Shown: positions 8,545 to 17,590, numbered from the stretch's first letter. The stretch is DNA of 40,218 bases from a bacterium (GCA_905221505.1 CAJNDL010000018.1:1-40218); one strand, 5' to 3'. A program made the numbers and translations. The notes: generated by a model not told the origin, from the sequence alone.

Positions 8545-9225
8545 ATGTACAGTATTTCATTCCAAGAAGATTCACTATTGCCAAGAGAAAGACTTGCCCA
8601 AGAAGGAGTTGAAGCGCTCAGTAATCAAGAGTTGTTAGCTATTTTACTTAGGACAGGAACACGTCAGGCTAGCGTTTTTGAAATTGCCCAGAAAGTCTTG
8701 AGCAATCTTTCAAGCTTAACGGATTTGAAAAAAATGACCCTGCAGGAATTGCAGAGTCTATCTGGTATCGGGCGCGTTAAGGCAATAGAATTACAAGCTA
8801 TGATTGAACTGGGCCATCGTATTCACAAACACGAAACCCTTGAGATGGAAAGTATTCTCAGCAGTCAAAAGTTGGCCAAGAAGATGCAACAGGAATTGGG
8901 GGACAAAAAACAAGAGCACCTGGTGGCGCTATATCTCAATACTCAAAATCAAATCATCCATCAACAGACCATTTTTATCGGTTCTGCAACTCGTAGTATC
9001 GCTGAGCCGCGAGAGATTCTTCATTATGCCATCAAGCATATGGCGACTTCTCTCATATTGGTTCATAATCATCCTTCAGGAGCGGTAGCCCCTAGCCGAA
9101 ATGATGATCATGTCACTAAGCTTGTCAAAGAAGCCTGCGATCTGATGGGAATTGTCCTCTTGGACCATTTGATTGTCTCTCACTCCAGCTACTTTAGTTA
9201 TCGAGAAAAGACAGATTTAATCTAA
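8545..9225 (+). CDS. radC: RadC family protein (MPN+/JAMM domain)
   Basis: The 226-residue protein has an N-terminal helix-hairpin-helix region ([10 protein letters not shown] and [20 protein letters not shown], about residues 30-95). A C-terminal JAMM/MPN+ metal-binding domain carries [15 protein letters not shown] (about 170-184), the classic HxHPSG...S..D zinc motif. Despite the name, a DNA-repair role is not established for the family. Pneumococcal RadC is known to be induced in competence but dispensable. The start chosen is the ATG at 8545, which has GAGGAGG in front; a GTG in frame at 8530 lies inside the hairpin. The 3' end overlaps the convergent amidotransferase-like gene by 4 nt. 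Confidence 0.93.
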   Translation: MYSISFQEDSLLPRERLAQEGVEALSNQELLAILLRTGTRQASVFEIAQKVLSNLSSLTDLKKMTLQELQSLSGIGRVKAIELQAMIELGHRIHKHETLEMESILSSQKLAKKMQQELGDKKQEHLVALYLNTQNQIIHQQTIFIGSATRSIAEPREILHYAIKHMATSLILVHNHPSGAVAPSRNDDHVTKLVKEACDLMGIVLLDHLIVSHSSYFSYREKTDLI

Positions 9226-9911
9226 AGTTCATTAACGATATAGTCAAAGAGGTTTTTATCTTTGGGACGATTTTCAAATAGCAATTCTGGATGCCATTGG
9301 ACACCGAGGAAGGCAACATCATCCGTACTTATGACAGCTTCAATGATACCATCCTTAGGATCATGAGCTGCAATCTTTAAGTTAGGTGCTAAATCCTTGA
9401 TACTCTGGTGGTGGAAGGAGTTGATATGGGAGATTTCTCCATAGATTTCTCGAAGAACAGTATCTGGTTCGGTTACCAAGCGCTGGGTTGTGTACTCAGC
9501 AGAACAATCCTGCCAGTGGTTTTCTATATCTTGGTACAGAGTTCCGCCCATGGCAACGTTAAAGAGCTGAGTCCCACGGCAGACAGAGAAAATAGGCTTT
9601 TTCTGTTTAATAGCTTCCTTGATGAGGGACAGTTCGAAAATATCTCTTTGAAGGTGGTAGTCATCGCTATCAATGGTTTTTGGTTCACCATAGAATTTTG
9701 GATCAACATTTTGCCCACCTGTCAAGATGAGCTTGTCAATCATACTGATATAGTGGCAGGCGATTTCCTGATCACCAATCGGTAGGATGATGGGAATCCC
9801 CCCAGCGTCTTTAACGCCTTCCACAAAGCCTTTTGCTGCGTAGCTCATCATGATGTCATCATCTGGATGAGTTTTTTCGTTTCCTGTAATCCCAATAACT
9901 GGTTTTTTCAT
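9222..9911 (-). CDS. Class I glutamine amidotransferase-like hydrolase (gamma-glutamyl-GABA hydrolase/PuuD family)
   Basis: This 229-residue peptidase C26-type protein has the catalytic cysteine in [12 protein letters not shown] (Cys about 111) and the His-Glu pair in GVQWHPEL (His about 207, Glu about 209). The oxyanion region LTGGQNVDP is near 63-71. The family hydrolyses gamma-glutamyl bonds, for example gamma-glutamyl-GABA in putrescine catabolism. No putrescine-utilisation genes are nearby, so the natural substrate here is unknown. It sits 17 nt downstream of rex on the same strand and is probably cotranscribed with it. Confidence 0.87.
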   Translation of the reverse strand: MKKPVIGITGNEKTHPDDDIMMSYAAKGFVEGVKDAGGIPIILPIGDQEIACHYISMIDKLILTGGQNVDPKFYGEPKTIDSDDYHLQRDIFELSLIKEAIKQKKPIFSVCRGTQLFNVAMGGTLYQDIENHWQDCSAEYTTQRLVTEPDTVLREIYGEISHINSFHHQSIKDLAPNLKIAAHDPKDGIIEAVISTDDVAFLGVQWHPELLFENRPKDKNLFDYIVNEL

Positions 9912-9928
9912 AAAATGATTTTCGCTTT

Positions 9929-10570
9929 CTAATCCTCTTTTCGCATGAAATAGAGGAGGGTTTGGAGTTCGCTTGTTAAATCGACATATTGAACGACCAC
10001 ATCTTTTGGTAAATGCAGATGGACTGGTGAAAAACTGAGAATTCCTTTCACGCCAGCATCTACCAAGAGATTAGCAACCTCTTGTGATTTAACGCTAGGA
10101 ACAGTCAGGATAGCAGTCTTCACATCAGCATCCTGGATTTTATCCTTAATTTGAGAAATTCCGTAAATGGGAATCCCATCAGGAGTTTGGCTACCGACTT
10201 CAGGATGGTCATCAAGGTCAAAGGCCATGATAATCTTCATCTTGTTACGCTCGTGGAAGCGGTAGTGGAGAAGGGCATGGCCCATATTACCAATGCCAAC
10301 TAGCATGACATTGGTAATAGAGTTATCATTGAGCAAATCGGCAAAAAACGTCATCAGTTTTTTGACATCATAGCCAAAACCACGACGACCAAGTTCACCA
10401 AAATAGGAAAAATCACGACGTACGGTCGCTGAGTCAATACCGATAGCCTCTGCAATTTGTTTAGAGTTGGCACGTTCAATCTTTTCTGCATGAAATCTCT
10501 TAAAAATTCGATAGTAGAGAGAGAGTCTTTTCGCTGTAGCTTTTGGAATAGCAGACTGTTTATCTTTCAC
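9929..10570 (-). CDS. rex: Redox-sensing transcriptional repressor Rex
   Basis: Rex senses the NADH/NAD+ ratio and represses fermentation genes when NADH is low. The 213-residue protein has an N-terminal winged helix (about residues 1-80, with [31 protein letters not shown] split around the recognition helix). A Rossmann NAD(H)-binding domain starts at [10 protein letters not shown] (91-100). The start codon is GTG (10568-10570) with an AAAGG about ten bases upstream. The Rex-box-like sequence upstream suggests autoregulation. Confidence 0.95.
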   Translation of the reverse strand: MKDKQSAIPKATAKRLSLYYRIFKRFHAEKIERANSKQIAEAIGIDSATVRRDFSYFGELGRRGFGYDVKKLMTFFADLLNDNSITNVMLVGIGNMGHALLHYRFHERNKMKIIMAFDLDDHPEVGSQTPDGIPIYGISQIKDKIQDADVKTAILTVPSVKSQEVANLLVDAGVKGILSFSPVHLHLPKDVVVQYVDLTSELQTLLYFMRKED

Positions 10571-10609
10571 AAAATCACAACCTTTCTATTCTTCTATTTT
10601 ATAGAAACA

Positions 10610-10627
10610 TTGTGAAAAAATCAACAA
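10610..10627 (-). promoter_or_regulatory. Rex-box-like operator upstream of rex
   Basis: TTGTGA, AAAAAT, CAACAA at 10610-10627 resembles the Rex consensus (TTGTGA, six A/T, TCACAA) with a degenerate right half. It covers the -35 position of the rex promoter, whose -10 (TATAAA) is at 10598-10603 on the minus strand. This is a sensible location for repression. Confidence 0.5.
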
Positions 10628-10630
10628 AAA

Positions 10631-10660
10631 CAAGAAAAAACTAAGAAAAATCTTAGTTTT
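10631..10660 (-). terminator. Terminator overlapping the stop codon of the DUF4649 gene
   Basis: On the minus strand AAAACTAAGA (10660-10651), loop of four, TCTTAGTTTT (10646-10637), then further Ts. The TAA stop (10653-10655) lies inside the stem. Confidence 0.75.
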
Positions 10661-10868
10661 GATGTAAAAAATCTGCATGTGATAGAAAACGGTAGAGATC
10701 TCCGACCAGACCTTGATAAACTTCTTGTCCCTTAAAGGTTAAAGAAGTCACATAAAGTGTATCTGGTAGGGTCACACAGCCTGACAAAGCTAGCATGAGT
10801 GCCTCATAATCTTCGTACTTGAGAGTCCGCTCTACATGATAGCTATCCTTATAGGTCAGTTCAAACAT
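10653..10868 (-). CDS. DUF4649 family small protein
   Basis: This 71-residue cytosolic protein starts at ATG 10866-10868 (MFELTYKDSYHVERTLKY). That start has AGG upstream and leaves 7 nt after the preceding gene. A longer frame to 10904 would overlap the DUF1831 gene. The acidic, alpha/beta-like sequence matches a streptococcal family of unknown function (DUF4649, recalled from family knowledge). It is the last gene of the prs-desulfurase-DUF1831 run. I can assign no function beyond co-occurrence with a cysteine desulfurase. Confidence 0.75.
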   Translation of the reverse strand: MFELTYKDSYHVERTLKYEDYEALMLALSGCVTLPDTLYVTSLTFKGQEVYQGLVGDLYRFLSHADFLHQN

Positions 10869-10875
10869 ATGGGAC

Positions 10876-11223
10876 CTATCTTTCAGATTTTGTAAAGACA
10901 CCACGCTCTACCAAGCTATCCATGAGAAAGTAGAATTTTTCCTGATGAATGTGGTGGTCTTCTGATTTGAAAATATCAACCAGACGAAGACCAAACTTGT
11001 CAGTGATATTGATTTTAGCCCCTGTGAGTTCCTTATTAATGATGATTTTTAGTTGGAAGCCTTCACCGCTGTTTGGAACCTTTTCAAGTAGGCGAGTCAG
11101 TTCATAATTACCAACTTTTGTTTCAAAAAAAGTGTTGTCTTTGAGGGTGAATTTCTTAACAGAAGGGCTAAGAGTGTAGTCGTAACGACAATTTTTTAAC
11201 TGAATGGTTTTTTCAAATGCCAT
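10876..11223 (-). CDS. DUF1831 family protein
   Basis: This 115-residue soluble protein (MAFEKTIQLKNCRYDYTLSP) belongs to the lactic-acid-bacterial DUF1831 family of unknown function. It begins only 4 nt after the cysteine desulfurase stop, so the two are translationally linked. Constant linkage to a NifS-like gene hints at a role in sulfur transfer or tRNA thiolation, but no cysteine motif or catalytic residue is visible to support this. Confidence 0.8.
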   Translation of the reverse strand: MAFEKTIQLKNCRYDYTLSPSVKKFTLKDNTFFETKVGNYELTRLLEKVPNSGEGFQLKIIINKELTGAKINITDKFGLRLVDIFKSEDHHIHQEKFYFLMDSLVERGVFTKSER

Positions 11224-11227
11224 ATGG

Positions 11228-12343
11228 CTAACCTCCGATAATTTCTTTTAAGGTTTTTGCGAGGGTTTCTAGGTCTTCGATAGTATTTTGTGGCGATAAA
11301 CTGATGCGAACGGATTCCTTCAAGCGTTCTGAATTTGTACCGTACATGGCTTCGAGAACATGGCTGGATTGGACAATACCTGCCGTGCAGGCTGAGCCAG
11401 TAGAGATAGAAATTCCAGCTAAATCTAGACGAAGGAGTAAGAGGTCGTTTTTCTGATCAGGAAATCCAATATTGAGAACATAAGGGAGATGATATTGTCC
11501 TCTATTCAAGTAATACTGAATTCCTTCTAGCTCTGCAAGAAAGGCAGTTTCTAGATTTTGTACATGTTGAAAATGTTCTTCTTGCTTTTCTAGGTCTTCT
11601 TTTAGAGCTGCAACCATAGCCACTATGGCAGGCAGATTTTCAGTTCCAGCACGTTTTTTCTGTTCTTGGTCTCCACCATGGAGATAGGAATCAAAGTCCA
11701 TGCTAGATGCGTAGAGAAAGCCGATTCCCTTAGGCCCATGGAATTTATGGGCTGAAGCAGTGAGAAAATCAATGCCCAATTCTTCTGGGTGAATAGGGAT
11801 TTTACCGATAGCCTGAACTGCATCAACATGGTAGGCAGCAGGATGTTGCTTGAGTATTTGGCCAATTTCAGCAATGGGAAGTAGGTTTCCTGTTTCATTA
11901 TTGGCAAACATAGTAGAAACCAAAATCGTATCGTCACGTAAGGCCTCTTGAATTTGCTGGGCGGTGATTTCTTGATTTTCTGGCTGGATAATGGTTACTT
12001 CAAAACCAAAGTGTCGAACCAAGTATTCAATTGTTTCAAGGACAGCATGGTGCTCAATGGCAGTTGTGATAATATGTTTTCCTTGCTCTTGGTGACGAAG
12101 GCAGTAGCCAATGATGGCAGTATTGTTGCCTTCGGTTCCACCAGAAGTGAAAAAGATATGTTGAGGTTTTGTTCCCAGTAATTGAGCTAGTTCCTGACGG
12201 GCTTCTCTCAAGAGTTTACCAGCTTGACGACCATGACCATGGATACTAGATGGATTGCCATGGGTTTCTTGCATAACCTTAGTCATAGCTGAAATAGCAA
12301 CTGCTGACATAGGAGTCGTCGCAGCATTGTCCAAATAAATCAA
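11228..12343 (-). CDS. Cysteine desulfurase (NifS/IscS-like, class V aminotransferase)
   Basis: This PLP enzyme takes sulfur from cysteine onto an active-site persulfide for tRNA thiolation or cofactor synthesis. The PLP lysine is in TASAHKFHGPKG (Lys about 200). The sulfur-bearing cysteine is in SISTGSACTAG (Cys about 319). EHHAVLE and the aspartate in YHVDAVQ also fit. The length of 371 is normal. The start codon is TTG at 12341-12343 (MIYLDNAATT); its AAGGTG ribosome binding site overlaps the prs stop, giving tight coupling. With no Isc scaffold here and Suf-type systems usual in streptococci, a tRNA-thiolation role is plausible but unproven. Confidence 0.92.
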   Translation of the reverse strand: MIYLDNAATTPMSAVAISAMTKVMQETHGNPSSIHGHGRQAGKLLREARQELAQLLGTKPQHIFFTSGGTEGNNTAIIGYCLRHQEQGKHIITTAIEHHAVLETIEYLVRHFGFEVTIIQPENQEITAQQIQEALRDDTILVSTMFANNETGNLLPIAEIGQILKQHPAAYHVDAVQAIGKIPIHPEELGIDFLTASAHKFHGPKGIGFLYASSMDFDSYLHGGDQEQKKRAGTENLPAIVAMVAALKEDLEKQEEHFQHVQNLETAFLAELEGIQYYLNRGQYHLPYVLNIGFPDQKNDLLLLRLDLAGISISTGSACTAGIVQSSHVLEAMYGTNSERLKESVRISLSPQNTIEDLETLAKTLKEIIGG

Positions 12344-12352
12344 AGAATCACC

Positions 12353-13312
12353 TTATTTCTTTTTGTTGTAGGCAAAGAGTGGGCTGACTGGTTTTCTTTC
12401 GTGAATACGGACGATGGCATCACCAATTAACTCACTAGCAGTGATGTAGCATACGTTTTTAGGAGTTTTTTCTTTTGTTGCTACTGAATCAGTCACAAGA
12501 ATTTCTTTAATATTAGTATTGTCAAGAAGTTCAGCAGCTCCTTCGACGAAGAGGCCGTGGCTAGAAACAGCATAAATTTCTGTAGCCCCTTCACGTTCAA
12601 CGATTTTAGCAGCTTCAGAGAAGGTACGTCCTGTATTCAGAATATCGTCAATTAAGATAGCTTTTTTACCTTCAACATCACCTATAATATAGCCTTCGTT
12701 GCGAGTTGCATCGTCTTGTGGGTAATCGATAATGGCGATTGGAGCATCAAGATATTCAGCCAAGCTACGAGCACGTTTGACACCTGAATTCTTAGGGCTA
12801 ACGACAACAACATCTGAACCAAGTAGACCCTTATCGCAGTAATGTTTAGCAAATAGGGGAACTGTGTAAAGGTTATCGACAGGAATATCAAAGAAACCTT
12901 GAACCTGAACGGCATGCAAATCAAGCGTAAGGACACGGTCAACCCCAGCCTTAACCAGCATATTAGCAACTAGTTTAGCTGTAAGTGGCTCACGTGGTGA
13001 AGCGATACGGTCTTGACGTGCATAGCCAAAATATGGAAGGACAACGTTGATACTGTGGGCACTTGCGCGAACACAAGCATCAACCATGATTAACAATTCC
13101 ATTAGGTGGTTGTTAACAGGGAAACTTGTAGATTGGATGATGTAAACATCATAACCACGGACACTTTCTTCGATATTTACTTGGATTTCTCCGTCTGAAA
13201 ATTGACGTGATGATAGTTTTCCAAGTTGTACACCAACAGCTTGTGCAATTTTCTGTGCAATCTCTTGGTTAGAGTTGAGTGCGAAAAGTTTCATGTTTTT
13301 TCTATCTGACAT
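12353..13312 (-). CDS. prs: Ribose-phosphate pyrophosphokinase (PRPP synthetase)
   Basis: The enzyme makes phosphoribosyl pyrophosphate from ribose 5-phosphate and ATP for nucleotide, NAD, histidine and tryptophan synthesis. At 319 residues it shows SDGEIQVNI near residue 40, the metal-binding [18 protein letters not shown] region (about 135-150), and the PRPP signature [19 protein letters not shown] near 220. Streptococci often carry two prs genes; this would be the copy next to the desulfurase. It has its own upstream promoter and leader. Confidence 0.95.
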   Translation of the reverse strand: MSDRKNMKLFALNSNQEIAQKIAQAVGVQLGKLSSRQFSDGEIQVNIEESVRGYDVYIIQSTSFPVNNHLMELLIMVDACVRASAHSINVVLPYFGYARQDRIASPREPLTAKLVANMLVKAGVDRVLTLDLHAVQVQGFFDIPVDNLYTVPLFAKHYCDKGLLGSDVVVVSPKNSGVKRARSLAEYLDAPIAIIDYPQDDATRNEGYIIGDVEGKKAILIDDILNTGRTFSEAAKIVEREGATEIYAVSSHGLFVEGAAELLDNTNIKEILVTDSVATKEKTPKNVCYITASELIGDAIVRIHERKPVSPLFAYNKKK

Positions 13313-13338
13313 TATAGACCGTCCTCTGTAAACTTTTT

Positions 13339-13380
13339 AAATCCTAGCTATATCTGCCTAGCCTATATGAACTGGGATTT
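13339..13380 (-). promoter_or_regulatory. Structured leader hairpin of prs
   Basis: AAATCCTAG (13339-13347) can pair with CTGGGATTT (13372-13380) with one mismatch, enclosing a 24-nt region with further TA-rich complementarity. It lies inside the transcribed leader between the promoter (13399-13407) and prs. On the minus strand it is not followed by a T-run, so it is not a plain terminator. Confidence 0.35.
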
Positions 13381-13398
13381 TTGTATTTTATCTTTTCT

Positions 13399-13407
13399 AT
13401 TTTACCA
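13399..13407 (-). promoter_or_regulatory. Extended -10 promoter of prs
   Basis: TGGTAAAAT on the minus strand (13407-13399), giving a leader of about 80 nt before prs. Confidence 0.5.
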
Positions 13408-13423
13408 AAAAATGGAGATTATT

Positions 13424-13993
13424 TCAGCTATTTTTCATGCTTTTGACAAATCGAACCAATTTTGAAGGAGCTTTTTGATAAGCAATCTGATTTTCCTCTA
13501 AAAATTGCTGGAAATCTTGTTTGCCTTGCTCGTGATTTTCTACTTCAAGCTCCAATTCGTAATCTGTAATATCAAAGTACTGACTCTCATCTAGTGCCAT
13601 GAGGCCAATAGCTGTTTGCATTTCATAGCGAAGCGTTGTTAGACAACCAAGGACCTGCCATTTTTTACTTTGGATACCATGTTTCGCCAATTCATTCAGC
13701 ACCAGTCCCTGAGGAAGCTCTTCCTTGCTCAGATAATCCTCAGCATCTTTTAGTTGCAATTTTTGATTGTATTCCATGTTTCCAACACTTTGAGGGACTT
13801 TGAGTGTCAATTCTGCCCAGTCTTCAAAGGTTCGAATACGCATAGCGACTTTCTTTTCTCGTAGTTCAAAATCAGGCGTGTCGATGTAGTAATTTTTTTG
13901 AAGAACAGGTGTAATACCAGTGAACTGGTTTTTTAGACGATCATATTCATCTTTTTTCAAGAGTGTTTTCAATTCAATTTCTAAATGTTTCAT
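13424..13993 (-). CDS. CYTH domain-containing protein
   Basis: This 189-residue protein starts at ATG 13991-13993 (MKHLEIELKTLLKK). A longer frame to 14110 runs through the promoter region and is not used. It has the ExExK signature (Glu5, Glu7, Lys9) and a run of basic and acidic strands typical of CYTH/triphosphate tunnel metalloenzymes. The family hydrolyses inorganic triphosphate or binds ThTP or ppp-nucleotides; the substrate here is not known. It is divergent from relQ, a common arrangement in Firmicutes that suggests nucleotide-stress physiology. Confidence 0.9.
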   Translation of the reverse strand: MKHLEIELKTLLKKDEYDRLKNQFTGITPVLQKNYYIDTPDFELREKKVAMRIRTFEDWAELTLKVPQSVGNMEYNQKLQLKDAEDYLSKEELPQGLVLNELAKHGIQSKKWQVLGCLTTLRYEMQTAIGLMALDESQYFDITDYELELEVENHEQGKQDFQQFLEENQIAYQKAPSKLVRFVKSMKNS

Positions 13994-14030
13994 TTTTCTT
14001 ACCTTTTCTTTATCGTTGAAAGCGGATTTA

Positions 14031-14039
14031 TGATATAAT
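14031..14039 (+). promoter_or_regulatory. Extended -10 promoter of relQ-nadK-rluD
   Basis: TGATATAAT at 14031-14039. The predicted leader is about 75 nt and contains a 7-codon ORF. Confidence 0.7.
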
Positions 14040-14100
14040 AGCTTTGTATTTATTGTATATAAAGCTGGAGAAAAAATCAAAGATATTTTTGAAGGATAAT

Positions 14101-14124
14101 ATGAGAACAAGGGAGAATATATGA
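14101..14124 (+). CDS. Possible 7-codon leader peptide before relQ
   Basis: ATG at 14101 follows GAAGGA at a good distance and encodes MRTRENI. Its TGA (14122-14124) overlaps the relQ ATG (14121-14123) as ATGA. It could act as a translation-coupling leader; its expression is unproven. Confidence 0.35.
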   Translation: MRTRENI

Positions 14125-14792
14125 CCTTAGAATGGGAAGAATTTCTAGATCCTTACATTCAAGCTGTTGGTGAGTTAAAGATTAAACTTCGTGGTATTCG
14201 TAAGCAATATCGTAAGCAAAATAAGCATTCTCCGATTGAGTTTGTGACTGGTCGGGTCAAGCCAATTGAGAGCATCAAGGAAAAAATGGCTCGGCGAGGC
14301 ATTACTTATGCGACCTTGGAACACGATTTGCAGGATATTGCTGGTCTACGTGTGATGGTTCAGTTTGTTGATGACGTTAAGGAAGTAGTGGAGATTTTGC
14401 ACAAGCGTCAGGATATGCGGATCATACAGGAGCGAGATTACATTACTCATCGAAAAGCATCGGGCTACCGTTCCTATCACGTGGTAGTAGAATATACGGT
14501 TGATACTATCAATGGTGCCAAGACCATTTTGGCGGAAATTCAAATACGTACCTTGGCCATGAATTTCTGGGCAACAATAGAACATTCTCTCAACTACAAG
14601 TACCAAGGGGATTTCCCAGAGGAGATAAAGAAGCGACTGGAAATTACAGCCAAGATTGCTCATCAGTTGGATGAAGAAATGGGTAAAATTCGTGATGATA
14701 TCCAGGAAGCCCAGGCTCTTTTTGATCCTTTGAGTAGAAAATTAAATGACGGTGTAGGAAACAGTGACGATACAGATGAAGAATACAGGTAA
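14121..14792 (+). CDS. relQ: Small alarmone synthetase RelQ (GTP pyrophosphokinase)
   Basis: The protein transfers pyrophosphate from ATP to GDP or GTP to make (p)ppGpp. The 223 residues contain only the RelA/SpoT synthetase domain, with [15 protein letters not shown] (about 73-87), [19 protein letters not shown] (about 109-127) and the [18 protein letters not shown] motif (about 140-157). No hydrolase, TGS or ACT domains are present, so it is a monofunctional RelQ, not RelA. It is first in a conserved Firmicute run with nadK and an RluD-family gene. Its 3' end overlaps nadK by 17 nt. Confidence 0.95.
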   Translation: MTLEWEEFLDPYIQAVGELKIKLRGIRKQYRKQNKHSPIEFVTGRVKPIESIKEKMARRGITYATLEHDLQDIAGLRVMVQFVDDVKEVVEILHKRQDMRIIQERDYITHRKASGYRSYHVVVEYTVDTINGAKTILAEIQIRTLAMNFWATIEHSLNYKYQGDFPEEIKKRLEITAKIAHQLDEEMGKIRDDIQEAQALFDPLSRKLNDGVGNSDDTDEEYR

Positions 14793-15594
14793 ACGAATTG
14801 ATCTGATAGCTAATAGAAAACCGCAGAGTCAAAGGGTTTTGTATGAATTGCGAGATCGTTTAAAGAGAAACCAGTTTATACTCAATGATACCAATCCGGA
14901 CATTGTCATTTCCATTGGTGGGGATGGCATGCTCTTGTCGGCCTTTCATAAGTACGAAGACCAGCTTGATAAGGTGCGCTTTATCGGTCTTCATACTGGA
15001 CATTTGGGTTTTTATACCGACTATCGTGATTTTGAGTTGGATAAGTTGATGACTAATTTGCAGCTAGATACTGGAGCAAGGGTTTCTTATCCTGTTTTGA
15101 ATGTGAAGGTTTTTCTTGGAAATGGAGAGGTCAAGATCTTTCGTGCCCTTAATGAAGCCAGCATCCGCAGGTCTGATCGAACCATGGTAGCAGATATTGT
15201 CATCAATGGTGTTCCCTTTGAACGTTTTCGCGGAGATGGCTTAACGGTTTCAACCCCGACTGGTAGTACAGCCTATAACAAGTCTCTTGGTGGTGCAGTG
15301 TTACATCCTACCATTGAAGCTCTTCAGCTGACGGAAATTGCTAGCCTAAACAATCGTGTCTATCGAACGCTGGGTTCGTCCATTATCGTCCCTAAAAAGG
15401 ATAAGATTGAACTCATTCCAACGAGAAACGATTACCATACCATTTCAGTTGACAATAGTGTGTATTCTTTCCGCAATATCGAGCGAATCGAGTATCAAAT
15501 TGATCATCATAAGATTCACTTTGTTGCGACTCCTAGCCATACCAGTTTTTGGAACCGTGTTAAGGATGCTTTCATCGGCGAGGTGGATGAATGA
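14776..15594 (+). CDS. nadK: NAD kinase
   Basis: NadK phosphorylates NAD to NADP using ATP or polyphosphate. The 272-residue protein has the GGDGMLLS motif (about residues 48-55) and the conserved NE and [12 protein letters not shown] segments of the NAD kinase fold. The ATG at 14776 is chosen ([15 protein letters not shown]); a GTG in frame at 14764 would add only four residues. It overlaps relQ at its start and the pseudouridine synthase at its end (ATGA), consistent with translational coupling. Confidence 0.95.
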   Translation: MKNTGKRIDLIANRKPQSQRVLYELRDRLKRNQFILNDTNPDIVISIGGDGMLLSAFHKYEDQLDKVRFIGLHTGHLGFYTDYRDFELDKLMTNLQLDTGARVSYPVLNVKVFLGNGEVKIFRALNEASIRRSDRTMVADIVINGVPFERFRGDGLTVSTPTGSTAYNKSLGGAVLHPTIEALQLTEIASLNNRVYRTLGSSIIVPKKDKIELIPTRNDYHTISVDNSVYSFRNIERIEYQIDHHKIHFVATPSHTSFWNRVKDAFIGEVDE

Positions 15595-16487
15595 GGTTTG
15601 AATTTATCGCAGATGAGCATGTCAAGGTTAAGACCTTTTTGAAAAAGCACGAGGTTTCTAAAGGACTTTTGGCCAAGATTAAGTTTCGAGGTGGAGCTAT
15701 TCTGGTCAATGACCAACCGAAAAATGCAACTTATTTATTGGACGTTGGAGACCGCGTTACTATCGATATTCCTGCTGAGGAAGGCTTTGAAACTCTAGAA
15801 GCAATCGAGCGCCCATTGGATATTCTCTATGAGGATAACCATTTTCTAGTTCTGAATAAACCCTATGGAGTTGCTTCTATTCCTAGTGTCAATCACTCTA
15901 ATACCATTGCCAATTTTATTAAGGGTTACTATGTCAAGCAAAATTACGAAAATCAGCAGGTTCACATTGTGACCAGACTTGATAGGGACACTTCTGGCTT
16001 GATGCTCTTTGCCAAGCACGGTTATGCCCATGCACGATTGGACAAGCAATTGCAGAAGAAATCTATCGAGAAACGCTACTTTGCCCTCGTTAAAGGAGAT
16101 GGATATTTGGAGCCTGAAGGAGAAATTATTGCTCCGATTGCGCGTGATGAAGACTCCATTATTACCAGACGAGTGGCAAAAGGTGGAAAGTATGCCCATA
16201 CATCATATAAGATTGTAGCATCTTATGGAAATATTCACTTGGTAGATATTCGCCTGCATACTGGACGTACTCACCAAATCCGAGTTCATTTTTCCCATAT
16301 CGGTTTTCCTTTGTTGGGAGATGATTTGTATGGTGGTAGCCTGGACGACGGCATCCAACGTCAGGCCTTGCATTGCCATTACCTATCCTTTTATCATCCA
16401 TTTCTAGAGCAGGACTTGCAGTTAGAAAGTCCCTTGCCGGATGATTTCAGTAACCTAATTACCCAGTTATCAACTAATACTCTATAA
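15591..16487 (+). CDS. RluA/RluD family pseudouridine synthase
   Basis: The 298-residue RNA modification enzyme has an S4-like N-terminal RNA-binding region ([21 protein letters not shown], about 20-45). The catalytic aspartate lies in [17 protein letters not shown] (about 127-143), and [28 protein letters not shown] is near 225-250. It overlaps the nadK stop by 4 nt and is the third gene of the relQ operon. The target uridines (23S rRNA or tRNA) cannot be told from sequence. Confidence 0.9.
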   Translation: MRFEFIADEHVKVKTFLKKHEVSKGLLAKIKFRGGAILVNDQPKNATYLLDVGDRVTIDIPAEEGFETLEAIERPLDILYEDNHFLVLNKPYGVASIPSVNHSNTIANFIKGYYVKQNYENQQVHIVTRLDRDTSGLMLFAKHGYAHARLDKQLQKKSIEKRYFALVKGDGYLEPEGEIIAPIARDEDSIITRRVAKGGKYAHTSYKIVASYGNIHLVDIRLHTGRTHQIRVHFSHIGFPLLGDDLYGGSLDDGIQRQALHCHYLSFYHPFLEQDLQLESPLPDDFSNLITQLSTNTL

Positions 16488-16501
16488 AAAGTAATTCAGA
16501 G

Positions 16502-16507
16502 TATAAT
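16502..16507 (+). promoter_or_regulatory. Possible -10 box of pta
   Basis: A perfect TATAAT 24 nt before the pta ATG, without a clear -35. The pta ribosome binding site is AAAGGAG at about 16517-16523. Confidence 0.4.
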
Positions 16508-16530
16508 TTATTTTTTAAAGGAGAAAACTC

Positions 16531-17505
16531 ATGGAAGTTTTTGAAAGTCTCAAAGCCAACCTTGTTGGTAAAAATGCTCGTATCGTTCTCCCTGAAGGGG
16601 AAGAGCCACGTATTCTTCAAGCGACTAAACGCTTGGTAAAAGAAACAGAAGTGATTCCTGTTTTGCTTGGAAATCCTGAAAAAATTAAAATTTATCTTGA
16701 AATTGAAGGTATTGAAGAGGGCTATGAAGTCATTGACCCTCAACACTACGATAAATTCGAAGAAATGGTCGCTGCCTTGGTAGAGCGTCGTAAGGGCAAA
16801 ATGTCTGAAGAAGATGCACGCAAGGTTTTGGTTGAAGATGTCAACTACTTTGGTGTTATGTTGGTATACTTGGGCTTGGTTGATGGAATGGTATCAGGTG
16901 CGATTCACTCAACTGCCTCAACAGTCCGCCCAGCCCTACAAATCATTAAAACTCGTCCAAACGTAACTCGTACGTCAGGTGCCTTCCTTATGGTACGTGG
17001 TACTGAACGTTACCTATTTGGTGACTGTGCCATTAACATTAATCCAGATGCAGAAGCTTTGGCTGAAATTGCCATCAACTCAGCAATCACAGCTAAGATG
17101 TTTGGCATCGAACCTAAAATTGCTATGCTAAGCTATTCTACTAAAGGTTCAGGGTTTGGTGAAAGCGTTGATAAGGTCGTTGAAGCAACTAAAATTGCTC
17201 ACGACTTGCGTCCTGACCTTGAAATCGATGGTGAGTTGCAATTTGATGCGGCCTTTGTTCCAGAAACTGCAGCTTTGAAAGCTCCTGGAAGTACAGTAGC
17301 TGGTCAAGCAAATGTCTTCATCTTCCCAGGTATCGAGGCAGGAAATATCGGTTACAAGATGGCAGAACGTCTTGGTGGCTTTGCGGCAGTAGGACCTGTT
17401 TTGCAAGGTTTGAACAAGCCAGTTAACGACCTTTCTCGTGGATGTAATGCAGATGATGTTTACAAGTTGACCCTAATCACAGCAGCTCAAGCAGTTCATC
17501 AATAA
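16531..17505 (+). CDS. pta: Phosphate acetyltransferase
   Basis: Pta interconverts acetyl-CoA and acetyl phosphate, and with acetate kinase yields ATP during mixed-acid fermentation. In streptococci acetyl phosphate also links to pyruvate oxidase metabolism. The 324 residues match the short single-domain form (MEVFESLKANLVGKNARIVLPEGEEPR), with GDCAININPDAEALAEIA and the C-terminal PVLQGLNKPVNDLSRGC signature. It is probably monocistronic and ends at a strong terminator. Confidence 0.95.
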   Translation: MEVFESLKANLVGKNARIVLPEGEEPRILQATKRLVKETEVIPVLLGNPEKIKIYLEIEGIEEGYEVIDPQHYDKFEEMVAALVERRKGKMSEEDARKVLVEDVNYFGVMLVYLGLVDGMVSGAIHSTASTVRPALQIIKTRPNVTRTSGAFLMVRGTERYLFGDCAININPDAEALAEIAINSAITAKMFGIEPKIAMLSYSTKGSGFGESVDKVVEATKIAHDLRPDLEIDGELQFDAAFVPETAALKAPGSTVAGQANVFIFPGIEAGNIGYKMAERLGGFAAVGPVLQGLNKPVNDLSRGCNADDVYKLTLITAAQAVHQ

Positions 17506-17542
17506 AGAGAAATTATACTAAATAATTCGTATTTATAATCAA

Positions 17543-17590
17543 AAAACGCATAGTATCAAGTGTTGACAACTTTATACTATGCGTTTTATT
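17543..17590 (+). terminator. Terminator of pta
   Basis: A 14-bp perfect stem pairs AAAACGCATAGTAT (17543-17556) with its complement at 17574-17587, followed by T-rich sequence. Confidence 0.9.
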
